Below, piece by piece: positions 8,162 through 17,878 of a DNA stretch of 64,000 nt (position 1 is the stretch's first letter; each line of letters opens with the position of its first letter). Source of the stretch: Bacillota bacterium (GTDB lineage: Bacteria; Bacillota; Clostridia; Christensenellales; JAEXRW01). The stretch lies in contig JAEXRW010000018.1 of NCBI GenBank assembly GCA_023454175.1, forward strand, positions 95,916-159,915, read 5' to 3'. The position numbers and the translations under genes are program-made. The notes below the pieces were generated by a model, which made no database searches, had not been told where the DNA came from, and worked only from the letters and a program-made list of their open reading frames with translations.

Positions 8162-9280
8162 CTATTTGTTCAGCACCTTTTCAATGAAATTCCCGTTTTC
8201 ATAGAAAAGCTCTCCGTCAGCATAGATTTTGCCGCCTTTGCGCATGTCACAGAGCATATCCCAGTGAATGACGGAGTTGTTCCTGCCGCCGGCTTCGGGT
8301 GCGGAATCACCGATCGCCATATGCACAGTCCCGCCGATCTTCTCGTCAAAAAGCATGTTTCTGGTGAATTCACAAATATTGTAATTGGTGCCGATGGCTA
8401 CTTCGCCGAACCTGCTTGCTCCTTCGTCGGTGCGCAGCAGTTCGAGCAAAAGATCCTCGCCCTTTGCCGCTGAAGCATTGATCACTTTTCCGTCCTTAAC
8501 TTCAAGCCTGATGCCTTCTATTTCCCGTCCCGCGTAGATGCCCGGGAAACTGAAGGTGATGATGCCGTTTATCGCGTCTTCCACAGGGGATGTGTAGATC
8601 TCGCCATCCGGGAAATTCAACTTTCCATCACAATTGATCCATTTGCGGTCTTTTATGCCTGCCCTGATATCGGTTCCTTCCGATAGGATGTGCAGTTCAT
8701 GCTTGGTATCGAGGTATCTCACCCATTTTTCCTGTTCGGCGCTTATACGGCGCCATTCGGCCACAGGATCATCCTTGTCGAGATAACCGGCCTTGTAAAC
8801 AAAGTCCTCATAATCTTCCAGGCTCATGGAGGCTTCCTGGGCGTCGGCATGAGTGGGAAACTGCGTGCCGCACCATCGTAATGAGCCGTTCCCCATCCTC
8901 TCCGAATAGATCTTCCTCCAGCCGGTCTGTCCCTGCGTGTTGCATTTTATCTTGTCGGGGGGTATGTTGGAATTGGTCTTTGTGTTTCGGGTCGCCCAGG
9001 CTGTCAGCCAGACATCGGCCCGCTCCAGCATAAACTTCATCATCTGGTTTTCTTCTTTTAATTGTTCATCTGTACTGGATTTCAGCTTGACCTCGTCGAT
9101 ATCATCCGAATCCAGCACATACTCCACATGCCCCCCGGCCTTCACCGCTTCGCGTACGACCTCTGCAGCCCATGGAGTTGCAGCCTCATCGCACCGTACG
9201 AATACGAAATCGCCTTTCTTTACGCACGTAGAATAATGAACCAGCAGTTTTGCCAATTTGTTCAATCTGGTATCTTTCAT
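8162..9280 (-). CDS. M29-family metallo-aminopeptidase
   Basis: A cytoplasmic aminopeptidase of the AmpS/AmpT (thermophilic aminopeptidase, M29) family that removes N-terminal residues from peptides. The 372-residue length is close to that family's usual 370-410. The C-terminal metal-binding half is well conserved: NFPDGEIYTSPVEDAINGII (first Glu ligand), AIGTNYNICEFTRNMLFDEK, IGGTVHMAIGDS (His) and NNSVIHWDMLCDM (His and Asp). The N-terminal half begins with LAKLLVHYSTCVKKGDFVFV, typical of M29. The ATG at 9280 follows CAGGAGG with ideal spacing. It is probably a single-gene unit. Confidence 0.93.
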   Translation of the reverse strand: MKDTRLNKLAKLLVHYSTCVKKGDFVFVRCDEAATPWAAEVVREAVKAGGHVEYVLDSDDIDEVKLKSSTDEQLKEENQMMKFMLERADVWLTAWATRNTKTNSNIPPDKIKCNTQGQTGWRKIYSERMGNGSLRWCGTQFPTHADAQEASMSLEDYEDFVYKAGYLDKDDPVAEWRRISAEQEKWVRYLDTKHELHILSEGTDIRAGIKDRKWINCDGKLNFPDGEIYTSPVEDAINGIITFSFPGIYAGREIEGIRLEVKDGKVINASAAKGEDLLLELLRTDEGASRFGEVAIGTNYNICEFTRNMLFDEKIGGTVHMAIGDSAPEAGGRNNSVIHWDMLCDMRKGGKIYADGELFYENGNFIEKVLNK

Positions 9281-9303
9281 CGCTGAACCTCCTGTATATA
9301 TCC

Positions 9304-9362
9304 CAAAAGGCGTTCAGGGTTCATGCCGGTGCATAGTTTGGATCCCTGTGGATAACGCCTTT
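9304..9362 (-). terminator. Possible terminator of the downstream-facing lipoprotein gene
   Basis: A 9-base stem, AAAGGCGTT and AACGCCTTT, spans 9305-9362 with a 40-base loop that holds an inner CAGGG/CCCTG pair. On the minus strand it is followed by TTGGG, so the T-tract is poor. It lies just after the lipoprotein stop at 9391. Confidence 0.4.
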
Positions 9363-9390
9363 CAGGGCTGGCTTTTTTCGTGGAGCGGTT

Positions 9391-10224
9391 TTATTCGTTG
9401 GTTGCTTTTCCGTCTTTGTAGGTGAATGTGGATTTGATCTCCAGGCCCGCGGCGACATCCTTCGCGGATATGCTTCCCCTGCCCAGGATGCTGTCGTAGG
9501 TAAAGCCTGCGCCTGCGCCTGCTTTGGCGGCCTCAATGGCTTCCATGTTGGATCCGTCGATCCTGAATATATAGTGGCTCACGCTGTCGTCTGCATTCAG
9601 GGTGATGATCCGGGCCAGGAAGGAAGTATCCGAATTCTTGATTACTTCGAGGACCGTTCTGGACGCCACCTTGCCGTCCCGCTGCGTGCTTGATTCATAG
9701 CTGAGCTTCCCGCTCTTGTCAAATGTCCCCTTGGCAATGAGGTGGTCGCCCTTCTTGCTGGAGCCTTTGTCTTCCGTATATGTGTAGTCGTATCCGATCT
9801 CGATGGTGCCGCCTTTGTCCGTCCGTGTCGCGGGGATATCCGTCAGCAGCAGTTTGCCGCCGTTCACAGCCACCCCGTCATAAAGCGGGATCTCCACCAG
9901 TGCCAGGTCCGCCATGGCGAAACCCAGCGCGCTCAGTGCATATCCGGTGTTGCCGTCCGCGTCAAATTGCTTGGTCATGGCATCCCAGAGTTTGGTCTTG
10001 GCGTCGGTGTAGCTGCTGATGAAATTCGAAAGCTCTGATCCGGGTGTGGTTGAAGTCGTACCTTGGTTTTGGACAGGCTCCGTGGTGGCCGCTGCAGTCG
10101 GCTCATCTGCCGTTCCTGCCGTTGATGGTGCCGGGGTTTTCGCGCCAGCGCATCCCGCCAGCAGGGCGATGCATAGTACCAGGGTCAAAAGTGTCACGAT
10201 GGCAGTTTTGCTTTTCGTAAGCAT
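9391..10224 (-). CDS. Uncharacterised lipoprotein
   Basis: A 277-residue lipoprotein that I do not recognise. Residues 1-25 form a lipoprotein signal ending in LLAGC (C25). A low-complexity Thr/Ala/Pro linker follows (26-65). From about residue 65 the protein seems to be a beta-rich globular domain (repeated strands such as GGTIEIGYDYTYTEDKG, ASRTVLEVIK, SFLARIITLN) framed by helices, perhaps a lipocalin-like or LolA-like carrier shape; that is inference from strand pattern only. The ATG at 10224 has AGGAGG seven bases upstream. It is flanked on both sides by hairpins, so it is probably transcribed alone. Confidence 0.75.
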   Translation of the reverse strand: MLTKSKTAIVTLLTLVLCIALLAGCAGAKTPAPSTAGTADEPTAAATTEPVQNQGTTSTTPGSELSNFISSYTDAKTKLWDAMTKQFDADGNTGYALSALGFAMADLALVEIPLYDGVAVNGGKLLLTDIPATRTDKGGTIEIGYDYTYTEDKGSSKKGDHLIAKGTFDKSGKLSYESSTQRDGKVASRTVLEVIKNSDTSFLARIITLNADDSVSHYIFRIDGSNMEAIEAAKAGAGAGFTYDSILGRGSISAKDVAAGLEIKSTFTYKDGKATNE

Positions 10225-10332
10225 GCATTTCCTCCTGTATAAACTTTTTTAAACCGGCTTTCCGGCCGGCTTCCACGAGTTTATATGCTCCATATGGGTA
10301 TTGTCAAACGATTTCCCATAATTATGAACGAA

Positions 10333-10362
10333 AGTCTCCGGCCGGTATTTCGGTCGGAGACT
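10333..10362 (-). terminator. Intrinsic terminator of the aldo/keto reductase gene
   Basis: A 12-base-pair stem, AGTCTCCGGCCG at 10333-10344 and CGGTCGGAGACT at 10351-10362 (one G-T wobble), with a 6-base loop. On the minus strand it ends in a short TTT run, 29 bases after the stop of the gene at 10391. Confidence 0.75.
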
Positions 10363-10390
10363 TTTGCGTGATAGGTTCATTAAAAGGTTA

Positions 10391-11515
10391 TCAGCCCAGC
10401 GTTTCCGCCACCTTGGGCATCCACTCGCTGATCCGTATTCTCTGCGGGCAGTTCTCCTCGCAGATCCGGCACCCGATGCATTTGTCCGCATGGGCCTCCT
10501 CGTCGAAGAAATGGCTGTAGTTGAAGCGCAGGGCTTCCAGCGCGTCATAAATAACGGATTCATTGTACAGGCCGAAATTCCCCGGTATGTCCACATTGTT
10601 CGGGCACGGCATGCAGTAGCCGCACTTTGTGCAGGGGATCGTCGCCCTGCCGAGGTAGCTCGCCTTGATCCGTGCGATCAGCTCCGTCTCTTCCTTGCTC
10701 AGCGGCCTTGCATGCTCCGCGGACGCGATGTTCTGCTCCACCTGCTCCTGGTTGCTCATGCCGCTCAGCACCGTGGTCACTTCGCTCTGGTCCCACAGCC
10801 ACTGCAGCGCCAGTTCCGCCGGGGTACGCTTGCAGCTGCCGTACAGCGCATCGATGTCCTTCGGCGGTTTGGTCAGCTTGCCCCCCAGCAGCGGCTCCAT
10901 CACCACCACCGGGATGCCGCGGGATGCGGCCAGTTTCAGCCCCTTCGTGCCCGCCTGGTTCTCGGTGTCCATGTAATTGTACTGGATCTGGCACATTTCC
11001 CATCCGTCATAGCCGTTGATGATGTCTTCAAATACCGGGTAATCGTCGTGGAAGGAAAAACAGATATGCCCAATCTTCCCAGCCTTCTTGGCGTCCTCCG
11101 CCTTCTTGAAAAGGTTCAGCTTCACTGTGTTTTCCCACGTATCCCTTCCAAAGGAGTGGAATAGGTAATAGTCGATGTGGTCGGTCTGCAATCTCTTCAG
11201 CTGCTCGTTCAGGAATCTGTCGTAGTCGTCGGGCTTGTTGACCAGCCACAGGGGCAGTTTCGTAGCCAGTTTCACCTTGTCCCGGTAGCCTTTCTTCAGG
11301 ATCCTGCCCACCACCGGTTCGCTCTGTCCGCCGTGGTATACGTACGCCGTATCCACATAGTTCACGCCGCGGTCGATGGATGTGAGGAGCATCTTCTCTG
11401 TCTGCTTTTCGTCGATGTTCCGGTTCTCGTTTCCGCTGGTACAGGGCAGCCGCATCGCGCCAAATCCCAGCAGGGATACGTCCCAGTTCTGGTTGCCGAA
11501 TTTTCTGTATTGCAT
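10391..11515 (-). CDS. Aldo/keto reductase with C-terminal 4Fe-4S ferredoxin domain
   Basis: A 374-residue oxidoreductase. Residues 1-285 are an AKR barrel with the catalytic tetrad visible: D55 and Y60 in DTAYVY, K86 in ATKLP, H120 in YLFHSFG. The C-terminal extension has two cysteine clusters, C295-x2-C298-x2-C301-x2-C304-P and C346-x2-C349-x2-C352-x3-C356-P, the pattern of a ferredoxin-like domain that binds iron-sulfur clusters. Such fused AKRs are common in anaerobes and probably accept electrons from ferredoxin; the substrate is unknown. The true start is ATG 11515, with AAGGAGTG upstream; a longer in-frame opening to 11608 lacks a ribosome site. A strong terminator follows. Confidence 0.93.
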   Translation of the reverse strand: MQYRKFGNQNWDVSLLGFGAMRLPCTSGNENRNIDEKQTEKMLLTSIDRGVNYVDTAYVYHGGQSEPVVGRILKKGYRDKVKLATKLPLWLVNKPDDYDRFLNEQLKRLQTDHIDYYLFHSFGRDTWENTVKLNLFKKAEDAKKAGKIGHICFSFHDDYPVFEDIINGYDGWEMCQIQYNYMDTENQAGTKGLKLAASRGIPVVVMEPLLGGKLTKPPKDIDALYGSCKRTPAELALQWLWDQSEVTTVLSGMSNQEQVEQNIASAEHARPLSKEETELIARIKASYLGRATIPCTKCGYCMPCPNNVDIPGNFGLYNESVIYDALEALRFNYSHFFDEEAHADKCIGCRICEENCPQRIRISEWMPKVAETLG

Positions 11516-11704
11516 GGCTTTCACTCCTTGTCGCTGAAATATATGTACCCGGTGTAATGGCCGTAGGATATGAGCCGGATAAATAGAAATGGATGGGTGA
11601 ACATCCATTCATAGGATACCATATTTGCCTTTCCATTCATAGGCTTTACAGATTGGCCCTGTTGGATTTGCCCGGTTTTGGCACCATACTGGCTCTCCAA
11701 ACCT

Positions 11705-11776
11705 TAGCCCTATCTGACGAGGGGGCTGTCGTCAAAGTGACCCGGCAGGGTCGCTTGGGCGACTGGGGGAGAGAAA
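11705..11776. repeat. Dispersed palindromic intergenic repeat (copy 1)
   Basis: In the 304-base gap 11516-11819, which has no gene. It begins AGCCCTATCTGACGAGGGGG and ends CGACTGGGGGAGAG, with an internal hairpin AGTGACCC/GGGTCGCT. It belongs by appearance to the same broad class as the copies at 26790, 33085, 40220, 41197 and 44270, though its sequence is divergent. Confidence 0.55.
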
Positions 11777-11819
11777 TACAACGGACTTGCCCAATCCGTT
11801 ATCCATATTAATCACTTGT

Positions 11820-14800
11820 TTATCCGAGCTGCTCATCTTTTTCGATCTTACGGAATGCATTGGCCAGCATCAGTTTGATGCGGTTCAGCTGGTTCACTTC
11901 GCTCGCGCCCGGGTCGTAGTCGATAGCGCAGATGTTGGATTCGGGGTGCAGCCTGCGCAGTTCTTTGATGACGCCCTTGCCCGTGATGTGGTTGGGCAGG
12001 CACGCGAAGGGCTGCAGGCAGGCGATGTTCAGGACCCCCGTGTGTATGAGTTCCAGCATTTCCGCCGTCAGGAACCACCCCTCCCCCGTCTGGTTGCCGA
12101 TGGATACCACGGGTTCCGCGAGTTTGGCCAGCTCCTTGATGGATGGCGGCGCTTCGAACCGGCCGCTTTTTTGTAATGGCTTCTTCATCGGTTTGCGGTA
12201 GGCTTCCATCAGCCACACCCCCGCGCGCCCGGTGAGCCGTTCCCGCCACGTGGCCGAGAGGTTCTTGTATTTGAAGTCCCAGTTGTACGAGAAATACAGC
12301 AGCATGCCCAGCAGGTCGGGCATCACGGCCTCCACGCCCTCTTTTTCCAGCACCTCCACGATGTTGTTGTTCGCCGTGGGATGGAATTTGACGAGGATTT
12401 CCCCTACGATCCCTACTTTGGGCTTTGTAATATCGTTGATCTCAAAATTCTCGAAATCCTGCACGATGCGCTTTATGTTCTTCCGGAAGGTGAAGATGTT
12501 TCCGGTTTGGATGTTTTCGATGCACCGCTTCTCCCAGGCCAGGTGCAGTGCGTTGGCCGCGCCCTGCACTTTTTCGTACGGGCGTACGCGGTACAGCACC
12601 CGCATCAGCAGGTCGCCGTACACCAGCGCCATCATCGCCCGGTGCAGCATCCCCAGCGGGTACTTCATGCCCGGGTTTTTCTCGATCCCCTTGGCGTTCA
12701 CCGAGATCACAGGGATGTTGGCAAATCCCGCCCGCACCAGCGCCTTGCGCAGGAACCCGATGTAGTTCGTGGCCCTGCACCCGCCCCCCGTCTGTGTGAT
12801 CATGATGGAGGTGTTCAAAAGATCATATCTGCCTGATTTTAATGCGTTGATGAGCTGCCCCACCACGATCAGGGATGGGTAGCACGCGTCGTTGTTGACG
12901 TAGCGCAGCCCCTCGTTGATGCACTCGGTGTCCACCGCCGGCAGCACTTCCAGCTTGTAACCCCCCGCGTTGAACGCCGCCTGCACCAGGTCCATGTGGA
13001 TGGGCGAAAGCTGCGGGCAGATGATGGTGTGGCGTTTGCGCATCTCCCTGGTGAATACAGCACGTTTGCGCAGCGGCGGCGCCTCGTGCAGCCGGTAGCC
13101 GCATCGGCTCCGCTCCTCGATGGCATATTTCAGCGAGCGCACCCGGATGCGCGCCGCGCCCAGGTTGCTCACTTCGTCGATCTTTAATAGGGTATACGTC
13201 TTCCCGTGCCGGGAGAGGATCGCCTGCACTTCGTCCGTCGTGATGGCGTCCAGCCCGCACCCGAAGGAGTTTAATTGCACCAGTTCCAGTTCGGGTGTGT
13301 TGGCGGCCACGTGCGCCGCCTGGTACAGCCGTGAATGGTACATCCACTGGTCCACCACGCCCAGCGGCCGCGGCACCTTCCCCAGATGGGAAACGGAATC
13401 CTCCGTTAATACTGCGAATCCGTACGAGCTGATCATATCCGGGATGCCATGGTTGATCTCGGGGTCCAGGTGGTACGGCCTCCCCGCCAGGATGATGCCC
13501 CTTCCCCCTGTATCTTTTATTAATTGTAATGTTTCCTCGCCTTTTTTGCGGATGTCCTCCCGCGCTTTCTGCTGCTCAGTCAGTGCTTTTTCAACGGCCG
13601 GGACGATCTCGTCCGCGCCGATGCCGCAGGGCTCGAACACGGCGCAAAGCCGTTTCGCCAGCTTCTTGTCCTTCGATAGCGAGAGGAAGGGCGCCAGATA
13701 CGTCACGTCGTTCTTCTTGATGGCCTCCACGTTGTTTCGGATGTTTTCGGCGTAGGAGGTCACGATCGGGCAGTTGTAGCAGTTGTTGGCCTCCGCAAAC
13801 TCCCGCTTCTCGTAGGGAATGCACGGGTGGAAGATGAATTTGATCCCGCTTTCGATCAGGCTCGTGATATGCCCGTGCGCTATCTTGGCCGGGTAACACA
13901 GCGATTCCGATGGTATGGTGTCCATCCCTTTTTCGTAGATCTTCTTGGACGATTCGGGGGAAAGCACAACGCTATAACCCAATTCCGTGAAAAAGGTGAA
14001 CCAAAAAGGGTAGTTCTCGTACAGGTTCAATACCCGCGGGATGCCCACCGTCCCCCGCTTTGCCTGTTCGAGGGGTAATGGTGTGTAGCCGAATATCCGC
14101 TCATACTTGTACGTGAATAGGTTGGGCATCGCGTTTTCGCTCTTGCCCGTCTCCGCGCCCTTCTCGCACCGGTTCCCCGAGATGAATCGGTGCCCGCCCG
14201 GGAAGCGCGAGATGGTGAGGTGGCACTGGTTCGTGCAGTGCCTGCACCGCGTCGCCGTCGTGGTATAGGTGAATGTATCCAGTTCCTCAGCGGTCAAAAG
14301 CTCCGATATCTGGCCCTCGGCATGCTGTTCCCTTGCGATTAGCGCCGCGCCGAATGCCCCCATCAATCCCGCGATGTCGGGGCGCACCACCTTTTTGCCC
14401 GATATCTTTTCAAACGAGCGCAGCACGGCCTCGTTTTTGAATGTCCCGCCCTGCAGCACCATGTGCTGCCCCAGTTCCTCCGGGTTCGCCGCCTTGATCA
14501 CCTTGAATAGAGCATTTTTGATCACGGAATAGGCCAGCCCCGAGGAGATGTCCCCCACGCTCGCCCCTTCCTTCTGCGCCTGCTTCACCCGGGAATTCAT
14601 GAAGACTGTGCACCGCGAGCCGAGGTCGATGGGCGCGTTCGCAAAGAGCGCTTCCTTCGCGAAATCGGCCACATCGATGTTCAAATTATGCGCAAAGGTC
14701 TCGATGAAGGAGCCGCACCCCGACGAGCACGCCTCGTTCAGCAGGATACTATCTATGACCCCGTCCCGGATGCGCAGGCACTTCATGTCCTGCCCGCCGA

Positions 14801-16061
14801 TGTCGAGTATGAAGTCCACGTCGGGCACGAAGTGGCTCGCCGCCTTGTAATGGGCCACCGTCTCGATCTCCCCTGTGTCCACCGATAATGCGGCTTTGAT
14901 TAGCGCTTCACCGTATCCGGTCACGCACGCGCGAGCGATGTGTGCGCCTTCGGGTAAAAACTTATATATCCGTTTCAGTTCGTCTACGATCAGGTTCAGC
15001 GGCTTGCCCTGGTTGCTTCCGTAGAAGGAGTGCAGGATGGCGCCGTCCCTGTCGAGCAATACCAGTTTCGTCGTGGTGGATCCTGCGTCGATCCCCAGGA
15101 AGCAGTCTCCCCTGTAGGATGCAATATCTGAATACTTGGCGGAGAAACCCGCGTGCCTCGTTTGGAACTCCTTGTATTCGTTTTCGTTTTTAAATAGCGG
15201 TTCCAGCCGCTCCACCTCAAATACGGCCGTGGTCCGCACGCCCGATACCCGCTTCTGCAGGCTGGAAAAGTCGATCACCTTTTCCTTCTGGGAAGCCAGC
15301 GCCGCGCCGATCCCCGCGAAAAGGTGCGAGTTCTCCGGCGCGATCAGGTGCTTGTCTCCCAGCTTCAGCGCTTCTGTAAAGCGTTTGCGCAGCTCGGACA
15401 GGAAATGCAGCGGTCCCCCCAGCAGCGCCACGTTCCCCTTGATGGGCCTTCCGCACGCCAGGTTGCTGATGGTCTGGTTCACCACGGATTGGAAGATTGA
15501 CGCCGCGATATCTTCCTTTCGCGCCCCGTCGTTGATGAGCGGCTGGATATCGGTCTTGGCAAATACCCCGCACCGCGACGCGATGGGGTAGATCGTTTTA
15601 TAGTCCTTTGCCAGCTCGTTGAGTCCCATGGCGTCCGTCTGCAGCAGCGTCGCCATCTGGTCGATGAAAGCGCCCGTGCCCCCCGCGCAGATGCCGTTCA
15701 TGCGCTGTTCCACGCCGTTGTTGAAATAGGTGATCTTGGCGTCCTCCCCGCCCAGCTCGATGGATACGTCGGTATCGGGGATCAGCCGGCGGACGGTTTC
15801 CGTCCCTGCGATCACTTCCTGCACAAAAGGGATGTCCGCCCACGCAGATACGGCCATGCCGCCCGAGCCCGTTGCGGATACGGTGATCTCCTTTGCCTTG
15901 ATATGCTCGTACATCGTGGAGACCATGTCCGAAAGGGTCGCCATGATGTTGGAATAATGCCGCTCATACCTGCTGAAAAGCAGGTTGCACTTGTCGTCCA
16001 GCGCCACGGCCTTTACCGTCGTGGAGCCTATGTCGAGGCCCAGGTGTACGATCTTGGACAC
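11820..16061 (-). CDS. Giant 2-hydroxyacyl-CoA dehydratase activase-type protein (double ASKHA ATPase + DUF2229 + dehydratase-like domains)
   Basis: A 1413-residue cytoplasmic protein of the BcrAD/BadFG/HgdC family with extra domains. Two ASKHA ATPase modules: GLDIGSTTVKAVAL at 8-21 and GIDAGSTTTKLVLL at 323-336. The first has C125 (NGICAGGTG) and C164 (ASRCGVF), matching the cluster-binding cysteines of the activator HgdC; the second has C445/C449 (EACSSGCGSF) and C484. A Cys cluster CRHCTNQC lies near 610. The middle part resembles DUF2229 (GIPRVLNLYENYPFW) and the C-terminal part HgdB-like dehydratase subunits. Known activators drive electrons by ATP hydrolysis into radical dehydratases; the partner here is not encoded nearby, and the function of such large fusions is not established. 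The start is GTG 16061 with GGGGAG upstream. Confidence 0.92.
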   Translation of the reverse strand: MSKIVHLGLDIGSTTVKAVALDDKCNLLFSRYERHYSNIMATLSDMVSTMYEHIKAKEITVSATGSGGMAVSAWADIPFVQEVIAGTETVRRLIPDTDVSIELGGEDAKITYFNNGVEQRMNGICAGGTGAFIDQMATLLQTDAMGLNELAKDYKTIYPIASRCGVFAKTDIQPLINDGARKEDIAASIFQSVVNQTISNLACGRPIKGNVALLGGPLHFLSELRKRFTEALKLGDKHLIAPENSHLFAGIGAALASQKEKVIDFSSLQKRVSGVRTTAVFEVERLEPLFKNENEYKEFQTRHAGFSAKYSDIASYRGDCFLGIDAGSTTTKLVLLDRDGAILHSFYGSNQGKPLNLIVDELKRIYKFLPEGAHIARACVTGYGEALIKAALSVDTGEIETVAHYKAASHFVPDVDFILDIGGQDMKCLRIRDGVIDSILLNEACSSGCGSFIETFAHNLNIDVADFAKEALFANAPIDLGSRCTVFMNSRVKQAQKEGASVGDISSGLAYSVIKNALFKVIKAANPEELGQHMVLQGGTFKNEAVLRSFEKISGKKVVRPDIAGLMGAFGAALIAREQHAEGQISELLTAEELDTFTYTTTATRCRHCTNQCHLTISRFPGGHRFISGNRCEKGAETGKSENAMPNLFTYKYERIFGYTPLPLEQAKRGTVGIPRVLNLYENYPFWFTFFTELGYSVVLSPESSKKIYEKGMDTIPSESLCYPAKIAHGHITSLIESGIKFIFHPCIPYEKREFAEANNCYNCPIVTSYAENIRNNVEAIKKNDVTYLAPFLSLSKDKKLAKRLCAVFEPCGIGADEIVPAVEKALTEQQKAREDIRKKGEETLQLIKDTGGRGIILAGRPYHLDPEINHGIPDMISSYGFAVLTEDSVSHLGKVPRPLGVVDQWMYHSRLYQAAHVAANTPELELVQLNSFGCGLDAITTDEVQAILSRHGKTYTLLKIDEVSNLGAARIRVRSLKYAIEERSRCGYRLHEAPPLRKRAVFTREMRKRHTIICPQLSPIHMDLVQAAFNAGGYKLEVLPAVDTECINEGLRYVNNDACYPSLIVVGQLINALKSGRYDLLNTSIMITQTGGGCRATNYIGFLRKALVRAGFANIPVISVNAKGIEKNPGMKYPLGMLHRAMMALVYGDLLMRVLYRVRPYEKVQGAANALHLAWEKRCIENIQTGNIFTFRKNIKRIVQDFENFEINDITKPKVGIVGEILVKFHPTANNNIVEVLEKEGVEAVMPDLLGMLLYFSYNWDFKYKNLSATWRERLTGRAGVWLMEAYRKPMKKPLQKSGRFEAPPSIKELAKLAEPVVSIGNQTGEGWFLTAEMLELIHTGVLNIACLQPFACLPNHITGKGVIKELRRLHPESNICAIDYDPGASEVNQLNRIKLMLANAFRKIEKDEQLG

Positions 16062-16363
16062 GTTTTTCTCCCCTGATGTAATATAAATAAAAAATAGTAT
16101 TTCGTTCTAAACCTATTCCCGGGGCTGTTTGAATATTTATCAACCACAAAAAGGCTTGTGACCCCATTTTCTTTCAAAAAGCTTATTGGCACTTGGGGTT
16201 TCACAGCCGTTCCTTATTGAAGTATATGCATTCTATCAAATGTTGTAAAGTGGATAGTGCCTATATAATGCATTGAATCGGTAGATTTAACACATAGTTC
16301 ACATAACCATATACCCATTTGTTGTTATATTTACATTCTTAAAGTCCTGACTGTATAGACAAA
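16062..16363. other. Spacer without a recognisable gene
   Basis: This 300-base AT-rich stretch between two minus-strand genes has no ORF with a ribosome site and no clear repeat. It must hold the promoter of the activase gene; TACTAT (16093-16098, minus) is a possible -10 but I see no convincing -35. Confidence 0.4.
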
Positions 16364-16389
16364 AGGAGCAGGTTAATATACCTGCCCCT
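16364..16389 (-). terminator. Intrinsic terminator of the CAP/Ig-like protein gene
   Basis: A 10-base stem with one mismatch: AGGAGCAGGT at 16364-16373 and ACCTGCCCCT at 16380-16389, 6-base loop. On the minus strand the stem is followed by TTTTG, 22 bases after the stop at 16412. Confidence 0.8.
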
Positions 16390-16411
16390 TTCCTTATCAT
16401 GAATCCAATTC

Positions 16412-17878
16412 TTATCTGACTATGATGGTGCATGCCGTCTCAATGCCGTTCACCGTCGTCGCGGTGATGGTCGCCGTGCCGGGCGCCAGCCCCTTTACCC
16501 TTCCCTTGCCGTCCACCGATGCGATAGCCGGGTTGCTGCTGGTCCACGAGAGCGTCATGTAATCCGTGTTCCGGGGCAGGAGGGTTGCCTTGAGCGTTAC
16601 GGTTTTGCCCCGCGTCACCACCAGGCTCCTTTTGGCCAGTTTCAGGCTGCTCGGGAAGAGCGGGTTCACCTTCACCGTGCAGCTCACCGATACCTTGCTC
16701 CCGTCCGCCGATATGCAGGTGATGGTGGCGGTCCCCTTTCCCTTTCCTGTGACCACGCCCGAGCTTGATACGGATGCGACCCTTGTGTTGCTGGATGTCC
16801 ACCTTACCTTCTTGTTGCTTGCCGCTGTCGGTCCCACCTTGGGTGTCAGCCGTATGCTCTTTGTCCGGGTCACCGTCAGGTCGGTCTTATTCAGCGAGAT
16901 GGACGATACGGGGGTCTTGATGACGCTCGGTCTGATATAGGTGCAGGTCAGTATGGCAAAGCGCTTGCCTCCCGCCGCCACGCCGGTCCCCGCATGTGTG
17001 TATTTCGTGCTCAGGATGTTGCTCCTGTGGCCCGAGCTGTTCATGAAGGCCTCGTGCGCCATGATGGCATTCCTGTGGCCGCAGGCGATATTTTCGCCCA
17101 GGCTCTTGTAGCCCAGCCCCGCCGCCTTGGCCAGGTCCGCCGGGCTCTTTCCATCCGGTGTGTAGTGGTCAAAATAATCGCGGTCCCGCATATCCGTGCT
17201 GCGGGCTGTGGCGAGATTCCCCGCCGCACCCAGCCACTGCAGTATGCTCATCCCTTTGATCGCGCGTGCGCTGTTGATCAGGTCAAAGCTCTGGCGCGCA
17301 TAGGCCAGCGTCATTCCGTCGTCCAGCTTGATCGCCTTGCCTATAAGCGTTTCTTCATTGTCTTTACTCACCAGCAGGAATGCGTCCACGGTATAGGAAA
17401 GGTACTTGTCATAAAATACGGTGTAATAGTAATCCCCCACCACGAAGACGTCCTTCACCTCGGTGTTCGGGATGATATACGTCGTGTTCTTGGACTGGAT
17501 GTATGCGATAGGTTCCCCCAGCAGTGCGCGCACGCTGGCCCTTGTGGAGCCGATCATCGCGGTGCCTTTTATGGTCGCGCCCGGCATGTTGGTATACAGG
17601 CCGGCGATGCCGTCCCCGTCCATGCCCACCATAGCGAATTTCTTGTAATTCTTGTTGCAGACGGACCAGTTAAACCCGTATTCACTCTCATCTTTCCTGG
17701 CCACCCCGCCGAAGACCTGGGTGGCGGCGGAGAGGGGCTTGCCGAGCATGGCATCTATCGAGACGCTGTTTGCCGCGGCTGCAGCCGTTTGGGATGCGCC
17801 CGGGAATAACGTCATCCCGCCGAAAACCAGCGCAGCGGTTAATACGGCTCCCACTAAAACAGAAATAAGCCTTTTCAT
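16412..17878 (-). CDS. Secreted CAP-domain protein with two Ig-like (Big_2) domains
   Basis: A 488-residue exported protein. Order: signal peptide (1-34), a CAP-associated N-terminal domain (about 40-185, SIDAMLGKPLSAATQVFG to YLSYTVDAFLLVS), a CAP/SCP domain (about 200-318) with YFDHYTPDGKSPADLAKAAG, YKSLGENIACG and SSGHRSNILS, then two bacterial Ig-like Big_2 repeats (about 325-405 and 410-488), each with the WTSSN-x-x-x-ASV and G-x-ATIT signatures. Big_2 domains usually act as cell-surface spacers or binding modules. No sortase motif or lipobox is present, so it is either released or held non-covalently. The ATG at 17878 has GAGGAGG upstream. The activity of the CAP domain is unknown. Confidence 0.92.
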   Translation of the reverse strand: MKRLISVLVGAVLTAALVFGGMTLFPGASQTAAAAANSVSIDAMLGKPLSAATQVFGGVARKDESEYGFNWSVCNKNYKKFAMVGMDGDGIAGLYTNMPGATIKGTAMIGSTRASVRALLGEPIAYIQSKNTTYIIPNTEVKDVFVVGDYYYTVFYDKYLSYTVDAFLLVSKDNEETLIGKAIKLDDGMTLAYARQSFDLINSARAIKGMSILQWLGAAGNLATARSTDMRDRDYFDHYTPDGKSPADLAKAAGLGYKSLGENIACGHRNAIMAHEAFMNSSGHRSNILSTKYTHAGTGVAAGGKRFAILTCTYIRPSVIKTPVSSISLNKTDLTVTRTKSIRLTPKVGPTAASNKKVRWTSSNTRVASVSSSGVVTGKGKGTATITCISADGSKVSVSCTVKVNPLFPSSLKLAKRSLVVTRGKTVTLKATLLPRNTDYMTLSWTSSNPAIASVDGKGRVKGLAPGTATITATTVNGIETACTIIVR

